Source: an uncultured Flavobacteriales bacterium
GTDB taxonomy: Bacteria; Bacteroidota; Bacteroidia; Flavobacteriales_D; Parvicellaceae
Direction of reading: 5' to 3'
DNA length: 36,028 nucleotides
Assembly: GCA_947311095.1 (NCBI GenBank)
Contig: CAMZKF010000178.1
Location: 1 to 36,028, forward strand
A program made the translations under genes and the position numbers. Positions 17,101-27,700 of this stretch are shown here, piece by piece. Under the pieces are notes generated by a model. That model did not search any database and was not told the DNA's origin. It saw nothing but the letters and a program-made list of their open reading frames with translations. The first letter of the stretch is position 1. Every line of letters starts with the position of its first letter.

Positions 17101-17793
17101 ATGTTTAAAATTATTTCAATTGAAGACTCTATTTTAAATCCAACCTTATGGATTGGTAATTTTGAATGGCGAGAACCAATTACAACCCTTACTGATTTAT
17201 TGACTTCAGTGGTTTGCTTGTTTCTTTATTTTCAATTAAAAAACTATAAAGGAAGAAAAGCAGAAAGTTTTAATCATTATAAAAATTATTATTTATTCTT
17301 TGCTTTTTCCATGTTTAGTGCTGCGTGGTTTGGGCATGGACTTCAAGCTTATGTTAGCTTCGATTGGAAAAAAATAGGGTGGGTTTTGAGTTCATTAGGA
17401 TTTCTTCAAATAGAATTAGGAACATTGAAAGATGCTCAAAATTTAATTTCAAAAAAATTATATTCTATTTTAAAAAATGGAGTTTACTTGCAATTTATTA
17501 TATTAGTTTCTTTAATGGTTTATTATCAGAATTTTAAAATACCTCAAATAAACAGCACTTTAACTTTTGTTTTATTTGTGTTGCCATTGCAAATCTATTT
17601 ATACCTTAAAACCAAAAACAAAGGACACTTAATTGTCATAAGTGCTATTGTTTACGCTGCCCTACCAGGCGTTATTTACAACAATCAAGTTAGCGTTAGT
17701 AAATGGCTAAATTATCACGACATTAGTCACCTTTTGATGGCTAGTTTTATGCTTATATTGTATCAAGGTGTTGTAAAAATTATTAAAACCTAA
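17101..17793 (+). CDS. Seven-helix integral membrane protein, possibly DUF6962-like
   Basis: The 230-residue protein has about seven hydrophobic helices, for example LTDLLTSVVCLFLYF, YYLFFAFSMFSAAWFGHGL, IILVSLMVYY, FVLFVLPLQIYLYL and ISHLLMASFMLIL. The N-terminal EPITTLTD, the HGLQAY in helix 2 and the YHDISHLLMA in the last helix are polar residues inside membrane segments. Together they suggest a metal or active site like that of seven-helix ceramidase/PAQR-type hydrolases. That comparison and the DUF6962 label come from memory of the N-terminal pattern and are unproven. The gene is divergent from the AAA ATPase gene, with 93 bases between them. Confidence 0.75.
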   Translation: MFKIISIEDSILNPTLWIGNFEWREPITTLTDLLTSVVCLFLYFQLKNYKGRKAESFNHYKNYYLFFAFSMFSAAWFGHGLQAYVSFDWKKIGWVLSSLGFLQIELGTLKDAQNLISKKLYSILKNGVYLQFIILVSLMVYYQNFKIPQINSTLTFVLFVLPLQIYLYLKTKNKGHLIVISAIVYAALPGVIYNNQVSVSKWLNYHDISHLLMASFMLILYQGVVKIIKT

Positions 17794-17845
17794 AGCTTCA
17801 CTCAAAAAAAGTGATTAGCATCAGCTTTAGTTATTGCAGAATGAT

Positions 17846-17853
17846 TAATTTTG
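17846..17853 (+). promoter_or_regulatory. Possible -7 element for the sterol-desaturase-family gene
   Basis: TAATTTTG matches TAnnTTTG and would give a leader of about 30 bases before the ATG at 17889. The -33 region has only a weak TTTA match. Confidence 0.4.
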
Positions 17854-17888
17854 TAAATTATTAATTCATAATTTATACAAAAAAAGTC

Positions 17889-19205
17889 ATGCTTTCTACC
17901 ATAAAATTAATCTTCACCGTTGGAATAGTAATCGCTCTTATAATGATTACTTTAGAATTGTTTTTATCCAAAGTAAAGAAAAAACGAGTTTATACACTAG
18001 CAGACACGCTTACCAATTTATCTAGTGGAATGATAGAACGTTCTTTTGATATTTTTATCGCTATTGGATTTTTCTTTATTGTCAATTATATTTATCAATA
18101 TTTAGCTCCTTGGAAAATACCTTCAAATCCATTTACTTGGTTTTTAGCACTTCTGACTACCGATTTTTTAGCTTATTGGCACCATAGACTAAGCCACGAA
18201 ATAAATTTTTTATGGGCAGCTCACGTTACTCACCATTCAAGTGAAGAGTTGAATGTAACGACTGTTTTTAGAGTTTCTTTTGTAGCGGTACTAAACCGAG
18301 CAGCATTTTTTATTTGGATGCCATTTATGGGATTCGATCCTCTTACAATCGTTACAACAGGAATGTTTTTAGGGATTTATCAATTTTTTACTCATTTTAG
18401 ATTCATCAATAAAGTTGGTATATTTGAAATATTTATGTCCACCCCTTCTCATCACAGAGTGCATCATTCTAGAAATGAAAAATATTTGGATAAAAATTAT
18501 GCTCATATCTTTATATTTTGGGATAAATTATTCGGAACATTTATGCCCGAAGAAGAAGAACCTGACTTTGGTATCACCAGTGGATTTGAAAGTTCTAATG
18601 CTTTTAATGCGACATTTGATTATTGGAAAAACATGTTTATTAGAGCTTCCAGAACCAAGGGATTAAAAAACAAAATCCATGTATTTGTAAAAGGACCTGA
18701 ATATACACCAGACGACACACCTCATCTACCCCCTGTTTATAAAGTAGATAAAGAAGGAAAAAGAATTCAATACAGAAATTTATTCAACATAGAAAAAAGT
18801 ATTTACATCCTCATAAATGTACTTACTTCTTTTGGTCTTTTCTTTTGGTTAACTCGAATAATAGTAAAAAAACCAGGAGGAGGCGGAGCTGTTTCAATAG
18901 AAGAAGCTCGATTATTTTTAGAAAATGCTTACGATTTTATTTTTCAACCTCATATACTTATGTTAGTTGGATTAATTTTGTTTTCTATACTAGCCCAAGG
19001 TTTATTTATGGACGGTGAAAAAGGGTCTGGAATTATAGAAGCAATACATTTAATCGCAATGGCAACTATTTTACCTTTTATATTTTCTCAAATTGGATAT
19101 CCAGCTTACTTAACTAAAATAGTAATTGCAGGTTCTGCTATAATGCTAGCTTGGATGTTAAAAATAAAGTACGACGAAAAAAAATTAGTCACCCAAAATA
19201 GCTAA
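17889..19205 (+). CDS. Sterol desaturase / fatty acid hydroxylase family membrane protein
   Basis: The 438-residue membrane protein carries the family's histidine clusters: HHRLSH (about 98-103), HVTHH (about 112-116) and HHRVHH (about 188-193). These bind the di-iron centre that hydroxylates or desaturates lipids. Hydrophobic helices come before and between the clusters. An extra C-terminal region of about 150 residues holds several more helices, as in the alkylglycerol monooxygenase-like (TMEM195) branch. The natural substrate cannot be read from the sequence. It lies alone between the 230-residue membrane protein and cvpA, all on the plus strand. Confidence 0.9.
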   Translation: MLSTIKLIFTVGIVIALIMITLELFLSKVKKKRVYTLADTLTNLSSGMIERSFDIFIAIGFFFIVNYIYQYLAPWKIPSNPFTWFLALLTTDFLAYWHHRLSHEINFLWAAHVTHHSSEELNVTTVFRVSFVAVLNRAAFFIWMPFMGFDPLTIVTTGMFLGIYQFFTHFRFINKVGIFEIFMSTPSHHRVHHSRNEKYLDKNYAHIFIFWDKLFGTFMPEEEEPDFGITSGFESSNAFNATFDYWKNMFIRASRTKGLKNKIHVFVKGPEYTPDDTPHLPPVYKVDKEGKRIQYRNLFNIEKSIYILINVLTSFGLFFWLTRIIVKKPGGGGAVSIEEARLFLENAYDFIFQPHILMLVGLILFSILAQGLFMDGEKGSGIIEAIHLIAMATILPFIFSQIGYPAYLTKIVIAGSAIMLAWMLKIKYDEKKLVTQNS

Positions 19206-19277
19206 CTTATTGGTGTTTATATATTTTTTAAGCTTATCAATTCGATTCAATTATTCGTTTTATATTGTAAGCTAATT

Positions 19278-19823
19278 ATGAATACACTAGATATAGTAAT
19301 ACTCGTTCCTTTTGTTTGGGCTGCTTACAAGGGGTTTAAAAAAGGATTAATAATAGAAGTCATTAGCCTTATAGCACTAGGTTTAGGAATTTGGGGTGGA
19401 ATAAATTTTTCGGATTATATAGCTGAAATAATAGCAGGTAAAGTAGAAGACAAATACCTTCCTTTAGCTTCATTTACACTTACTTTTATTATTATTGTAG
19501 CTAGTGTTTTTGTTTTTGGAAAAATCTTAGAACAATTTATAAACCTTATTCAACTCAAGTTGGTAAACAAATTGGCTGGAGCTGGATTTGGAGTCTTAAA
19601 ACTAGGTCTAATTATAGGAGTTGTATTTGTAGTTTTAAATTCTTACGAAGAAAAATTAAACTTAATCCCCATAGAAACAAAACAAGAATCGATATTATAT
19701 CAACCGCTGTTAACCTTCTCAAAAACAGTAATTCCTGCATTGAAAGAAAATAAGATGTTCCAAAACATACCGAGTGTAAATATAGATTCGCTTATTATAA
19801 ACAAAGCCATTGAAAGCCAATAA
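19278..19823 (+). CDS. cvpA: CvpA family inner-membrane protein
   Basis: The 181-residue protein has four hydrophobic helices and the opening pattern NTLDIVILVPFVWAAYKGFKKGLIIEVISL, written here in parts: MNTLDIVILVPFVWAAYKGF, then KKGLI and EVISL. This matches the CvpA family (polar start, then the GxxKG turn). CvpA was found through colicin V production in E. coli and is linked to envelope stress tolerance; its biochemical role is unclear. It starts 72 bases after the hydroxylase gene and is followed by lpxK after 92 bases, so it may be in the same transcript. Confidence 0.88.
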   Translation: MNTLDIVILVPFVWAAYKGFKKGLIIEVISLIALGLGIWGGINFSDYIAEIIAGKVEDKYLPLASFTLTFIIIVASVFVFGKILEQFINLIQLKLVNKLAGAGFGVLKLGLIIGVVFVVLNSYEEKLNLIPIETKQESILYQPLLTFSKTVIPALKENKMFQNIPSVNIDSLIINKAIESQ

Positions 19824-19915
19824 AAAGAATCACTAAAAACCACAGCTATTGGAACTACCTTCTTTAGCACAACCTCTATTTTAATTTTAAACCAAATTAT
19901 ATTACTTTAGCAAAA

Positions 19916-20971
19916 GTGTTCACATTCAGAAAAATATTGTTATTCCCTTTTGGTGTTTTATACCTCATAGTAACTACTATACGAAATAAACTATACGATT
20001 ATGATTTGAAAAAATCGACCACCTTTGACTTACCTATAATTTGTATTGGAAATATAGCCGTTGGAGGGACAGGCAAAACACCACACACTGAATATCTCGT
20101 TCGCTTGTTGGAAAAACAAAATAAATTAGCAATTCTTAGTCGAGGTTATGGAAGGAAAACAAAAAATTATATTGAAGCTACATTAAAAAGCACTTCTGAA
20201 GAAATAGGAGATGAACCAGCTCAATACAAACGCAAATTTCCAAACACCACAGTAGTAGTTGAAAACAAAAGGGTTTTAGGAGTTAAAACAATATTAAAAA
20301 AGCATTCAAACACAACGGTTATTTTATTAGATGATGCTTTTCAACACCGAGCAATTAAAGCAGGATTTAATATAGTTATTGTGGATTACAACTACCCATT
20401 GTACAACGATTTTTTAATGCCTTCAGGAAATCTTAGAGAGTCGAAAAAAGGAATAAAAAGAGCTGACGCAATAATTGTTTCAAAATGTCCCAAAAACTTA
20501 TCCGAAATTGAGCAAAAAAACATCAAATCAAAGTTAAATTATCATACACCTCAACACATTTATTTTACAACAATAAAATATGGACGTATTTACAATATAT
20601 TTGACTCTAAAAATACAATCGACAACTTATCTAACTACGCTGTATTGTTAATTACAGGAATAGGAAAACCAAAACTTTTGCAAAAACACATTAAATCTCA
20701 AACTAAAAAAGTATCTTTATTGTCTTATCCAGACCATCATACTTTTTTAGAAAAAGACATTCTAAAAATAAAAACAGAATTTAATAAAATAAAAAGTAAA
20801 AATAAGATTATCTTAACAACGGAAAAAGATGCTTCGAGGTTATTAACCATTCCCGAATTAAACAAATTTCCAATTTATTGTATAGAAATAAGAATAGAAT
20901 TTTTAAATAAAAAACACGCATTTAACACTCAAATAGAATTATATGTTAGAAAAAATAAAACAAACCGCTGA
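19916..20971 (+). CDS. lpxK: Tetraacyldisaccharide 4'-kinase LpxK
   Basis: LpxK phosphorylates the 4' position of the lipid A disaccharide on the inner face of the inner membrane. The 351-residue protein has the N-terminal membrane-associated helix (ILLFPFGVLYLIVTTIRNKLYDY), the P-loop GNIAVGGTGKTPHTEYL near 45-60, SRGYGRK (about 77-83), GDEPAQYKR, LLDDAFQHR, and a C-terminal TTEKDASRL. The start is a GTG at 19916, and no better in-frame start is visible. Its last 29 bases overlap the start of the purine nucleoside phosphorylase gene in another frame, so the two are translationally coupled. Confidence 0.95.
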   Translation: MFTFRKILLFPFGVLYLIVTTIRNKLYDYDLKKSTTFDLPIICIGNIAVGGTGKTPHTEYLVRLLEKQNKLAILSRGYGRKTKNYIEATLKSTSEEIGDEPAQYKRKFPNTTVVVENKRVLGVKTILKKHSNTTVILLDDAFQHRAIKAGFNIVIVDYNYPLYNDFLMPSGNLRESKKGIKRADAIIVSKCPKNLSEIEQKNIKSKLNYHTPQHIYFTTIKYGRIYNIFDSKNTIDNLSNYAVLLITGIGKPKLLQKHIKSQTKKVSLLSYPDHHTFLEKDILKIKTEFNKIKSKNKIILTTEKDASRLLTIPELNKFPIYCIEIRIEFLNKKHAFNTQIELYVRKNKTNR

Positions 20972-21755
20972 ATTTCTTAAAGAAACAACAGCTCATCACC
21001 CAACAGTAGGAATAATATTAGGAACAGGACTTGGAGGATTGGTAAACGAAATAGAAGTAGAACATGCTATTGCTTACGAAAACATACCAAATTTTCCTGT
21101 ATCAACAGTTGAAGGACATTCGGGGAAATTAATTTTTGGAACTTTAGGAGGAAAAAATGTTGTAGCGTTACAAGGTCGTTTTCACTTTTACGAAGGATAC
21201 TCAATGGAAGAAGTTGTATTCCCTGTTCGAGTAATGAAATTTTTGGGAATAGAATCTCTTTTTGTTAGCAACGCTTGTGGAGGAGTAAATCCCGATTTTG
21301 AGGTAGGAGAAATAATGATTATTGACGACCATATTAACCTTTTTCCAACCAATCCACTAATAGGAAAAAACTACGACGAACTAGGACCTCGTTTTCCTGA
21401 CATGAGCGAACCTTACGACCATAAGATGATTGCTATGGCTGAAAAGATAGCAAAAGAAAACAACATTAGAATTGCTAAAGGAACTTATGCTGGTCTATCT
21501 GGCCCAACATTGGAAACTCCAGCAGAATACAAATTTGTAAGAGCCATTGGAGCTGATGCCGTTGGTATGAGTACCGTACCAGAAGTAATTGCAGCCAGAC
21601 ACATGGGAATACCTTGTTTTGGATTTTCAATTGTTACAGACTTAGGAGTACCAGGTAAAATAATAGAAATGACTCACGAGATAGTTCAAGGTATAGCAGC
21701 TGAAGCTGAACCAAAAATGACTTTAATTTTGAAAGAAATTTTAACTCAAATATAA
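20943..21755 (+). CDS. punA: Purine nucleoside phosphorylase, PNP-I trimeric type
   Basis: The enzyme cleaves purine nucleosides with phosphate to the base and ribose-1-phosphate in purine salvage. The 270-residue protein matches the PunA/mammalian-type family: ILGTGLGGL, PVSTVEGHSGKLIFG, ALQGRFHFYEGY, SNACGGVNPDFEVG, GTYAGLSGPTLETPAEY, GADAVGMSTVPEVIAARHMG and the late FSIVTDLG. Phosphate- and purine-binding residues (His in EGHSG and GRFHFYEG, Glu in ETPAE, Met in GMST) are present. It overlaps lpxK by 29 bases, a pairing seen in other Bacteroidota. Confidence 0.95.
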   Translation: MLEKIKQTAEFLKETTAHHPTVGIILGTGLGGLVNEIEVEHAIAYENIPNFPVSTVEGHSGKLIFGTLGGKNVVALQGRFHFYEGYSMEEVVFPVRVMKFLGIESLFVSNACGGVNPDFEVGEIMIIDDHINLFPTNPLIGKNYDELGPRFPDMSEPYDHKMIAMAEKIAKENNIRIAKGTYAGLSGPTLETPAEYKFVRAIGADAVGMSTVPEVIAARHMGIPCFGFSIVTDLGVPGKIIEMTHEIVQGIAAEAEPKMTLILKEILTQI

Positions 21756-21903
21756 TTGAAATAAAGCTAAATATTATACAACATTAGTGCTAACGAACAT
21801 AAATTAATAGAACTGTTAATATCAACGCATTTTAAATTGCATAAATTAGCAGTTTTATTTTTAGCCTTTGTCAATAAAACCTTCATATATTTTATAGGGT
21901 TAG

Positions 21904-21936
21904 TTCTTGCATATATATTCAATCAATGTATCTTTG
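21904..21936 (+). promoter_or_regulatory. Bacteroidota-type promoter for asnS
   Basis: A TTG at 21907-21909 (within TTCTTG) lies 19 bases before TATCTTTG (21929-21936), matching the -33 and -7 consensus. Transcription would begin near 21943, giving a leader of 12-18 bases ahead of the TTG or GTG start of asnS. Confidence 0.7.
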
Positions 21937-21954
21937 TTTTTTTAAAATAAAAAT

Positions 21955-23397
21955 TTGGACGTGGAAAGAATAAAAATAAAATATGCACTAGAACAAGAAG
22001 CAGGTTCTAAAATAAAAGTAAAAGGGTGGGTTAGAGCTTTTAGAAGTAATCGCTTCATCGCTTTAAACGATGGCTCTACTATTAATAACATTCAAATTGT
22101 AATTGATACTAATCAATTAGAAAAAACGATTGTCGATCAAATTTCAATTGGAGCTTCAATTTCAGTAACTGGTGACTTAGTCGAATCTCAAGGAAAAGGA
22201 CAAAAAGTAGAAATAATAGCCCAACAAATTGAAATATTAGGAATAGCCAATCCCGAAGATGTTCAAAAAACAATCCTACAACCCAAAAAACACAGTTTAG
22301 AATTACTACGAGAACAAGCTCATTTACGTTTTAGAACAAACCTGTTTGGAGCAATATTTAGAATAAGACACGCAATGTCTTTTGCTATACACCAATACTT
22401 TAACAACAACGATTTTTTCTATTTACACACACCTATTATCACAGGATCAGATGCCGAAGGAGCAGGGGAAATGTTTAGAGTAACTAATCTTCAATTGGAC
22501 AACCTTCCAAAAACAGAAGAAGGAAATATCGACGTAAGTCAAGATTTTTTTGGAAAAGAAACAAACCTAACCGTATCTGGACAACTAGAAGCAGAATTGG
22601 GAGCGATGGCTCTCGGTCAAGTTTATACTTTTGGACCTACTTTTAGGGCTGAAAATTCAAATACCTCTCGCCACTTAGCAGAATTTTGGATGGTAGAACC
22701 AGAAGTGGCTTTTGCCGACTTAAACGACGACATGAAATTGAGTGAAGATTTCATGAAATATGTTATTCAATATGCTTTGAACAATTGTAAAGATGACTTA
22801 GCATTTTTACAACAAAGAGAAATAAACGAAGACAAGCAAAAACCACAGGCACAGCGAAACGAATTAAACCTCATAGAACGATTAGAATTTGTTGTTTCTA
22901 ATGATTTTGAAAGAATAACTTACACGGAAGCAATTGATATTTTAAAACGTTCAAAACCTTATAAAAAGAAAAAATTCAAATTCCCTGTTGATTGGGGTGT
23001 TGATTTAGCAAGTGAACACGAACGATTTTTGGTAGAAAAACATTTTAAAAAGCCCGTTATTATTTACGATTATCCAAAAGAAATAAAAGCTTTTTATATG
23101 CGTAATAACGACGACAATAAAACCGTTGCTGCTATGGATGTGTTATTCCCTGGTATTGGCGAAATTATTGGAGGTTCTCAACGTGAAGAGCGTTTAGATG
23201 TGCTGAAAGAAAAAATAAAAGATTTTAACATTGAAGAAGAGCATATTTGGTGGTATTTAGATACACGTAAATTTGGGACAGCTCCTCATGCAGGGTTTGG
23301 ATTAGGTTTTGAACGCTTAATTATGTTTGTAACGGGAATGTCTAATATAAAAGATGTGATACCATTTCCAAGAACACCTAAAAATGCAGAATTTTAA
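21955..23397 (+). CDS. asnS: Asparaginyl-tRNA synthetase
   Basis: AsnRS charges tRNA-Asn with asparagine. The 480-residue protein has an N-terminal OB fold ([20 protein letters not shown]) and a class II catalytic core with motif 2 ([20 protein letters not shown], near 227-246) and motif 3 ([12 protein letters not shown], near 447-458). The HxAEFWM.EPE context fits AsnRS rather than AspRS. The start is not ATG: a TTG at 21955 or a GTG at 21961 are both possible, and the short promoter-derived leader fits either. A strong bidirectional terminator follows. Confidence 0.95.
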   Translation: MDVERIKIKYALEQEAGSKIKVKGWVRAFRSNRFIALNDGSTINNIQIVIDTNQLEKTIVDQISIGASISVTGDLVESQGKGQKVEIIAQQIEILGIANPEDVQKTILQPKKHSLELLREQAHLRFRTNLFGAIFRIRHAMSFAIHQYFNNNDFFYLHTPIITGSDAEGAGEMFRVTNLQLDNLPKTEEGNIDVSQDFFGKETNLTVSGQLEAELGAMALGQVYTFGPTFRAENSNTSRHLAEFWMVEPEVAFADLNDDMKLSEDFMKYVIQYALNNCKDDLAFLQQREINEDKQKPQAQRNELNLIERLEFVVSNDFERITYTEAIDILKRSKPYKKKKFKFPVDWGVDLASEHERFLVEKHFKKPVIIYDYPKEIKAFYMRNNDDNKTVAAMDVLFPGIGEIIGGSQREERLDVLKEKIKDFNIEEEHIWWYLDTRKFGTAPHAGFGLGFERLIMFVTGMSNIKDVIPFPRTPKNAEF

Positions 23398-23449
23398 TGC
23401 ATTTAATTCACTTAAATTGAAAAGCAATAAATAACCTTATACTTCTTAT

Positions 23450-23489
23450 AAAATTACCATAGCTATGACTATGGTAATTTTATTTTTAT
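23450..23489. terminator. Bidirectional terminator between asnS and the cytochrome peroxidase gene
   Basis: A perfect 13-bp stem (23450-23462 with 23469-23481) with a 6-base loop is followed by a T-rich run on the plus strand and also has T-runs when read on the minus strand. It lies between two convergent genes and can end both transcripts. Confidence 0.88.
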
Positions 23490-23577
23490 TGTTTAATTGA
23501 GAATAAAGAAACTGTTTATTTTCATCAAATTTTAATTTGATATTATCTCTTACAACAAAGTATTGAAAACTATTTTC

Positions 23578-24615
23578 TTATCGTTTTGGAGCTACTTTAT
23601 ATTCATTAGGAAGTTCACCTGTAAGAGAAGACAAGAAAGCGACAATATTTTCGACCTCTTCGTCTGATAGGTTTTTCCCCAATTGTGTTTTAGCCATAAT
23701 CTGAACAGCATCTTCTAATTTTTCGACACTTCCGTCGTGAAAATAAGGAAAGGTTTTAGCTACATTTCTAAGTGAAGGGACTTTAAATATAAATTTATCT
23801 GTTTCTTTACCTGTATTTTCGAATTTACCAAAGTCTATTTTTTTACTTTTAGTTAAGGGTGCATAATCCTCAAAAATACCAAATTTCATAAGCATATTTC
23901 CACCTATAGCCACCCCTGAATGGCAACTAACACAGCCCACAGTATTAAAAGCTACAAAGCCTTCTTTTTCTTTTTCATTTAACGCATTTTTATTTCCTGC
24001 TAAAAAATCGTCGAATCGAGAAGAGGTTAGTAACTGTCTTTCAAAAGCTCCTATTGCATTTTTTAAATTTTGATACGTAATTGGATTATCGCTATTGGGA
24101 AAAGCTAAAGAAAATTTATCGACATAAAAAGGAATTTTATTTAATCTATCTATTAAGAATTGTTCGCTTGGAATAGCCATTTCAATTGGGTTTAAAATAG
24201 GCATTCCTGCTTGTTCTTCTACATCTTTGGCTCTACCATCCCAAAATTGACTAACGTGTAAACTTGCATTGAGTACCGTAGGAGAATTTCTCCCTCCTTT
24301 TTTTCCTGCGTCCCCTGTAGAAGTTGCTTTATTATCAACTCCATAAGTAGTTAAATTGTGGCAAGAATTACAACTATTATTCCCTGTTAAAGATAATTGA
24401 TTGTCGAAAAATAAATGATGTCCTAATTCTATTTTCTCTTTCGTTTGTTTGTCTTTAATGTTTTCTAAAGCCTTGGGTAGTTGCTCAAAATCACTAATGT
24501 ATTGGCTTGTTTCAATCGAAGGTACTTTTGTGTTTTCTTTAGCTTGATGTTCTTCATCGTTTGAACAAGAACTAAAAATAGCTAAAACACCGATAGTAAA
24601 GTATAAATTTTTCAT
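23578..24615 (-). CDS. Di-heme cytochrome c peroxidase lipoprotein (CcpA/MauG family)
   Basis: The family reduces hydrogen peroxide, or in MauG-like members oxidises other substrates, using two c-type hemes. CNSCH near 80-84 and CVSCH near 224-228 are the two heme sites. Typical family sequence surrounds them: GHHLFFDNQLS, GGRNSPTVLNAS, FWDGRAKDVEEQA, VPSLRNVAKTFPYFHDGSV and DEEVENIVAFLSSLTG. The start is taken at the ATG at 24615. A longer frame to 24633 begins at a TTG that lies inside a near-perfect promoter -7 box, so it cannot be the start if that promoter is real. The N-terminus MKNLYFTIGVLAIFSSC is a lipoprotein signal with Cys17, so the protein is tethered in the periplasm. Confidence 0.93.
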   Translation of the reverse strand: MKNLYFTIGVLAIFSSCSNDEEHQAKENTKVPSIETSQYISDFEQLPKALENIKDKQTKEKIELGHHLFFDNQLSLTGNNSCNSCHNLTTYGVDNKATSTGDAGKKGGRNSPTVLNASLHVSQFWDGRAKDVEEQAGMPILNPIEMAIPSEQFLIDRLNKIPFYVDKFSLAFPNSDNPITYQNLKNAIGAFERQLLTSSRFDDFLAGNKNALNEKEKEGFVAFNTVGCVSCHSGVAIGGNMLMKFGIFEDYAPLTKSKKIDFGKFENTGKETDKFIFKVPSLRNVAKTFPYFHDGSVEKLEDAVQIMAKTQLGKNLSDEEVENIVAFLSSLTGELPNEYKVAPKR

Positions 24616-24630
24616 AATTTTAATTTTAAG

Positions 24631-24662
24631 CAAATGTAAAACACATCAACGCATAAATCAAA
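24631..24662 (-). promoter_or_regulatory. Bacteroidota-type promoter for the cytochrome peroxidase gene
   Basis: On the minus strand TTTG (24659-24662) lies 20 bases before TACATTTG (24631-24638), a full match to the -33/-7 consensus. The predicted start of transcription is around 24625, giving about a 10-base leader before the ATG at 24615. Confidence 0.75.
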
Positions 24663-24703
24663 TCAATAAAATTTATAATAATATAAGTTTTTATTATATT
24701 TAT

Positions 24704-27700
24704 TTAAAATGGATTGTAAATCCACTTGCCTTTCGTTGTAATATAGCCTACTTTTCCTTCTTTTATAACTTGTATAATTGTATTCGACATATAGGATATT
24801 TTTTCAAATTCTACAGGCACAATTAATTTCCCGTTGTAATCGTATATTCCTTTTTTAGGATATTCCTTTACTTGCAAAGTATTTTTTGCAATTGGAATTA
24901 TTTTTTGATAAGAAGCTACACTGAGTAAATTCCCATTTCTATTTATAACCTGCCAACCTCTTCGAGTTTTAACGCTAGCAATTCCTTTTACAAAGGAAAA
25001 ACCATCATGAAATTCGTACCTAAAGACAGGTGACAATGTAGCATCTAAATACTGAACATAGCGATTAAATTTACACAGTAATAACCCTTCAGAAGTGGGT
25101 TCAAAGTCTTTACAGTCTATTGTTTTTATAGTATCTCCTTTTGCTGTAATAAATATAGATTTTCCAAATTTGTTGTAACAGAGGTAAATATTATCAAAGA
25201 CTTTTTCTATTTTTTCAAATTTACAAGGAAAAACTAATCGTCCTTGCTTTGTGATGATACCTTTTCTTCTGTTTATTATTTTTTTATCAACACTTGTTGT
25301 AACCAATAAGTTTTCGTTCAATTCAACATAATTAAAATAGCTAGAATCTTTTATTAATGTATCGCCATTATAATTTATAATTCCTTGTGTATTATTTTTG
25401 AAATAAGTAATTCCAAATTCGTTAAAATCAATAGGAATAAGTTTTTTTATTGTTATGGAAGTTGCATTTTTCTTATCTGTTATTTTTATTTTTTTTCGTT
25501 TTTTGGCAATTAAATAGGCTGCATTTTCGAATAATGGAGTATAGTTAAACAATTTGGTTGTATTTAATTTTTTGTCATTTTTATAATAACTAGCTACTTC
25601 ATGCTCTATTTTAATCACTAAATCTTTTGTTTCAAACACTTCGCCAATAAAAGCAGGAAATAGCTCTCCATATAGATAATGGATATAAGATAGTTTTCCT
25701 TTCATAGCTTTTGAAGCATAAATTTTTGCTCCATTTTTTAACGGTTGAATGTATTTTTTCTTTAAAGTTGGAGCGATTAATTCTTCTCCTTGATTGGTCA
25801 ATAGTCCGTATTTTTTTTCTTTAGCCAATAAATAATTATTTTTAGATGTCAAAATTCTTTTGTAGATAGGCTCTAAAACCCAATTAAAATTATTGTCTAA
25901 TATTCCATATTTGTTATTTTTACTTGCTATAATCACATTGTTATCGACTCTTCTAATGTTATAAATATCCGTTACTTTTTTATTTGGTAATGAATCAATT
26001 AAAAAAGTTTTAACATTATTGGTTGTCACAATATACAAGCTATCGTAACGTCTAGGGTAAAAATAATTGACCGCAGAATAAATCAAAGGTACAATGACAG
26101 AATCTTTTCGGATAATTCCATATTTCTTTTGCCCGTCTATCACATTCCCAACAAAAGCTACTCCATTGTAAAAAGAATAAGCATAATCGAATTTTGCACC
26201 ATAATCCATTGTTCCTGTTTGGGTATTGTAATATCCGTGTTTTATTGGTTTTTCTCTATAAAAAGACCTCGATTTAAGGCTATTATATTCTGTTGCTGTT
26301 TTTTTCTTATAACGGCTATATTTATAGGCTCTCCACACTGCTCTTGTTTGAGTTTTTTTGCCAACAACCCCTTTTATTTTTTTGTTTAAATATTTAGAAA
26401 ATAGAACCATACCGTCTTGAGGAGGGTGTAGGTAGTGAAAATCTTTATCCAAAATAGTATAATTACTATCTATTAGCGTAATTCCTTTTCGAGTCAGACT
26501 TCGAGCAACCTTACTTTGGTTAAAATCCCATGAACTAATCCCATGAAAAGGACTTCGGTTAATCAATTCTCCTGTATTGTGGTTGATTACCCAAAATACC
26601 CCTCCTACGGGAATACCGTTTATTTTTTTGTAATCTTGTTCGTTTTTACCTTTATAAGCGTAAGAAAGACTATCATTTATAATTCGATAGCGCATATATT
26701 TTGGAGCAACAACAATAGAATCTTCTTTGTTTCTGACTCCCCATTTTCCTATTTTAATTTTAGTACAATCTTGTTTGATTATTTCTATAGAATCTAAAAA
26801 CCAACCGTATCTTCCTCTTTGAATATCCAAATTAGACGCACTCCTATCCGTTATAACCATCGAGTTAAATTTAGAATTTAAAGACAATGAATTTCTAAAT
26901 TCTTTTTTAAAAACAAAATTGTTTTCTTTATCAAACAAAACATGAACGACACCTTTTTTGGGTAAGTAACATTTTACGGGAATTGAATTTAAGTTGATGA
27001 ACTTAAAACGACTTTCAGTTATCTTTTTTCCTTTTTTATCAAGCAATCCTTGTAAGCTATCTGTTACATAAATATATCCAAATTTTGTTGGAATTATTTG
27101 GTTATAAATAGGAGGAATCAATAGTTTAAATTTATTAGAATACACCGCAATTTTTCCATCGATAGAAGCAAAGAATTTTGTTCCATTTTTTCTTATGTCG
27201 TCGTATTTATAATCTACTATTTTGTTCTTGTTAACATCTAACACTCCAAACAAATTATTATTGTTTAAGATATAAAACTGACCTTCTTTTCTGATATCAG
27301 TCGTTTTGTTTATAAAGAAATCGTTTAAAGTAAACGAATAGGATATATTTTGTCCTGCTTTATTTTCAAAATTATAAATTTCATTGTCGTTGCTAATGTA
27401 GGTTAAACTGGTATCTATTATTGTTTGGTAATTATTATTAATATATACAAGCCCTTGATTTTGTAACTGTAACAAAACACCATTTTGTTTTAATTCTGTA
27501 AATAAATTAGAATCTGAAAACAAAGGCTTCCCTAAATTAGATGTAAGGTATTGCACCGAATTGTTGTAATGTAAATGAAATTTATTGTTTATTATTTTTA
27601 CAGAATCAACCTTTGAATTGTAGGTTAAACCTTGACTTAAATTACCTACGTCAATAGATTTTAAATTATTCCCAACATAAATAGTATCGTAAAGTGTAAT

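Noticed and set aside
17794-17832. AAAGCT...AGCTTT pairing after the 230-residue membrane protein gene, as a terminator
   Set aside because: The stem is short and weak, and no T-run follows it.
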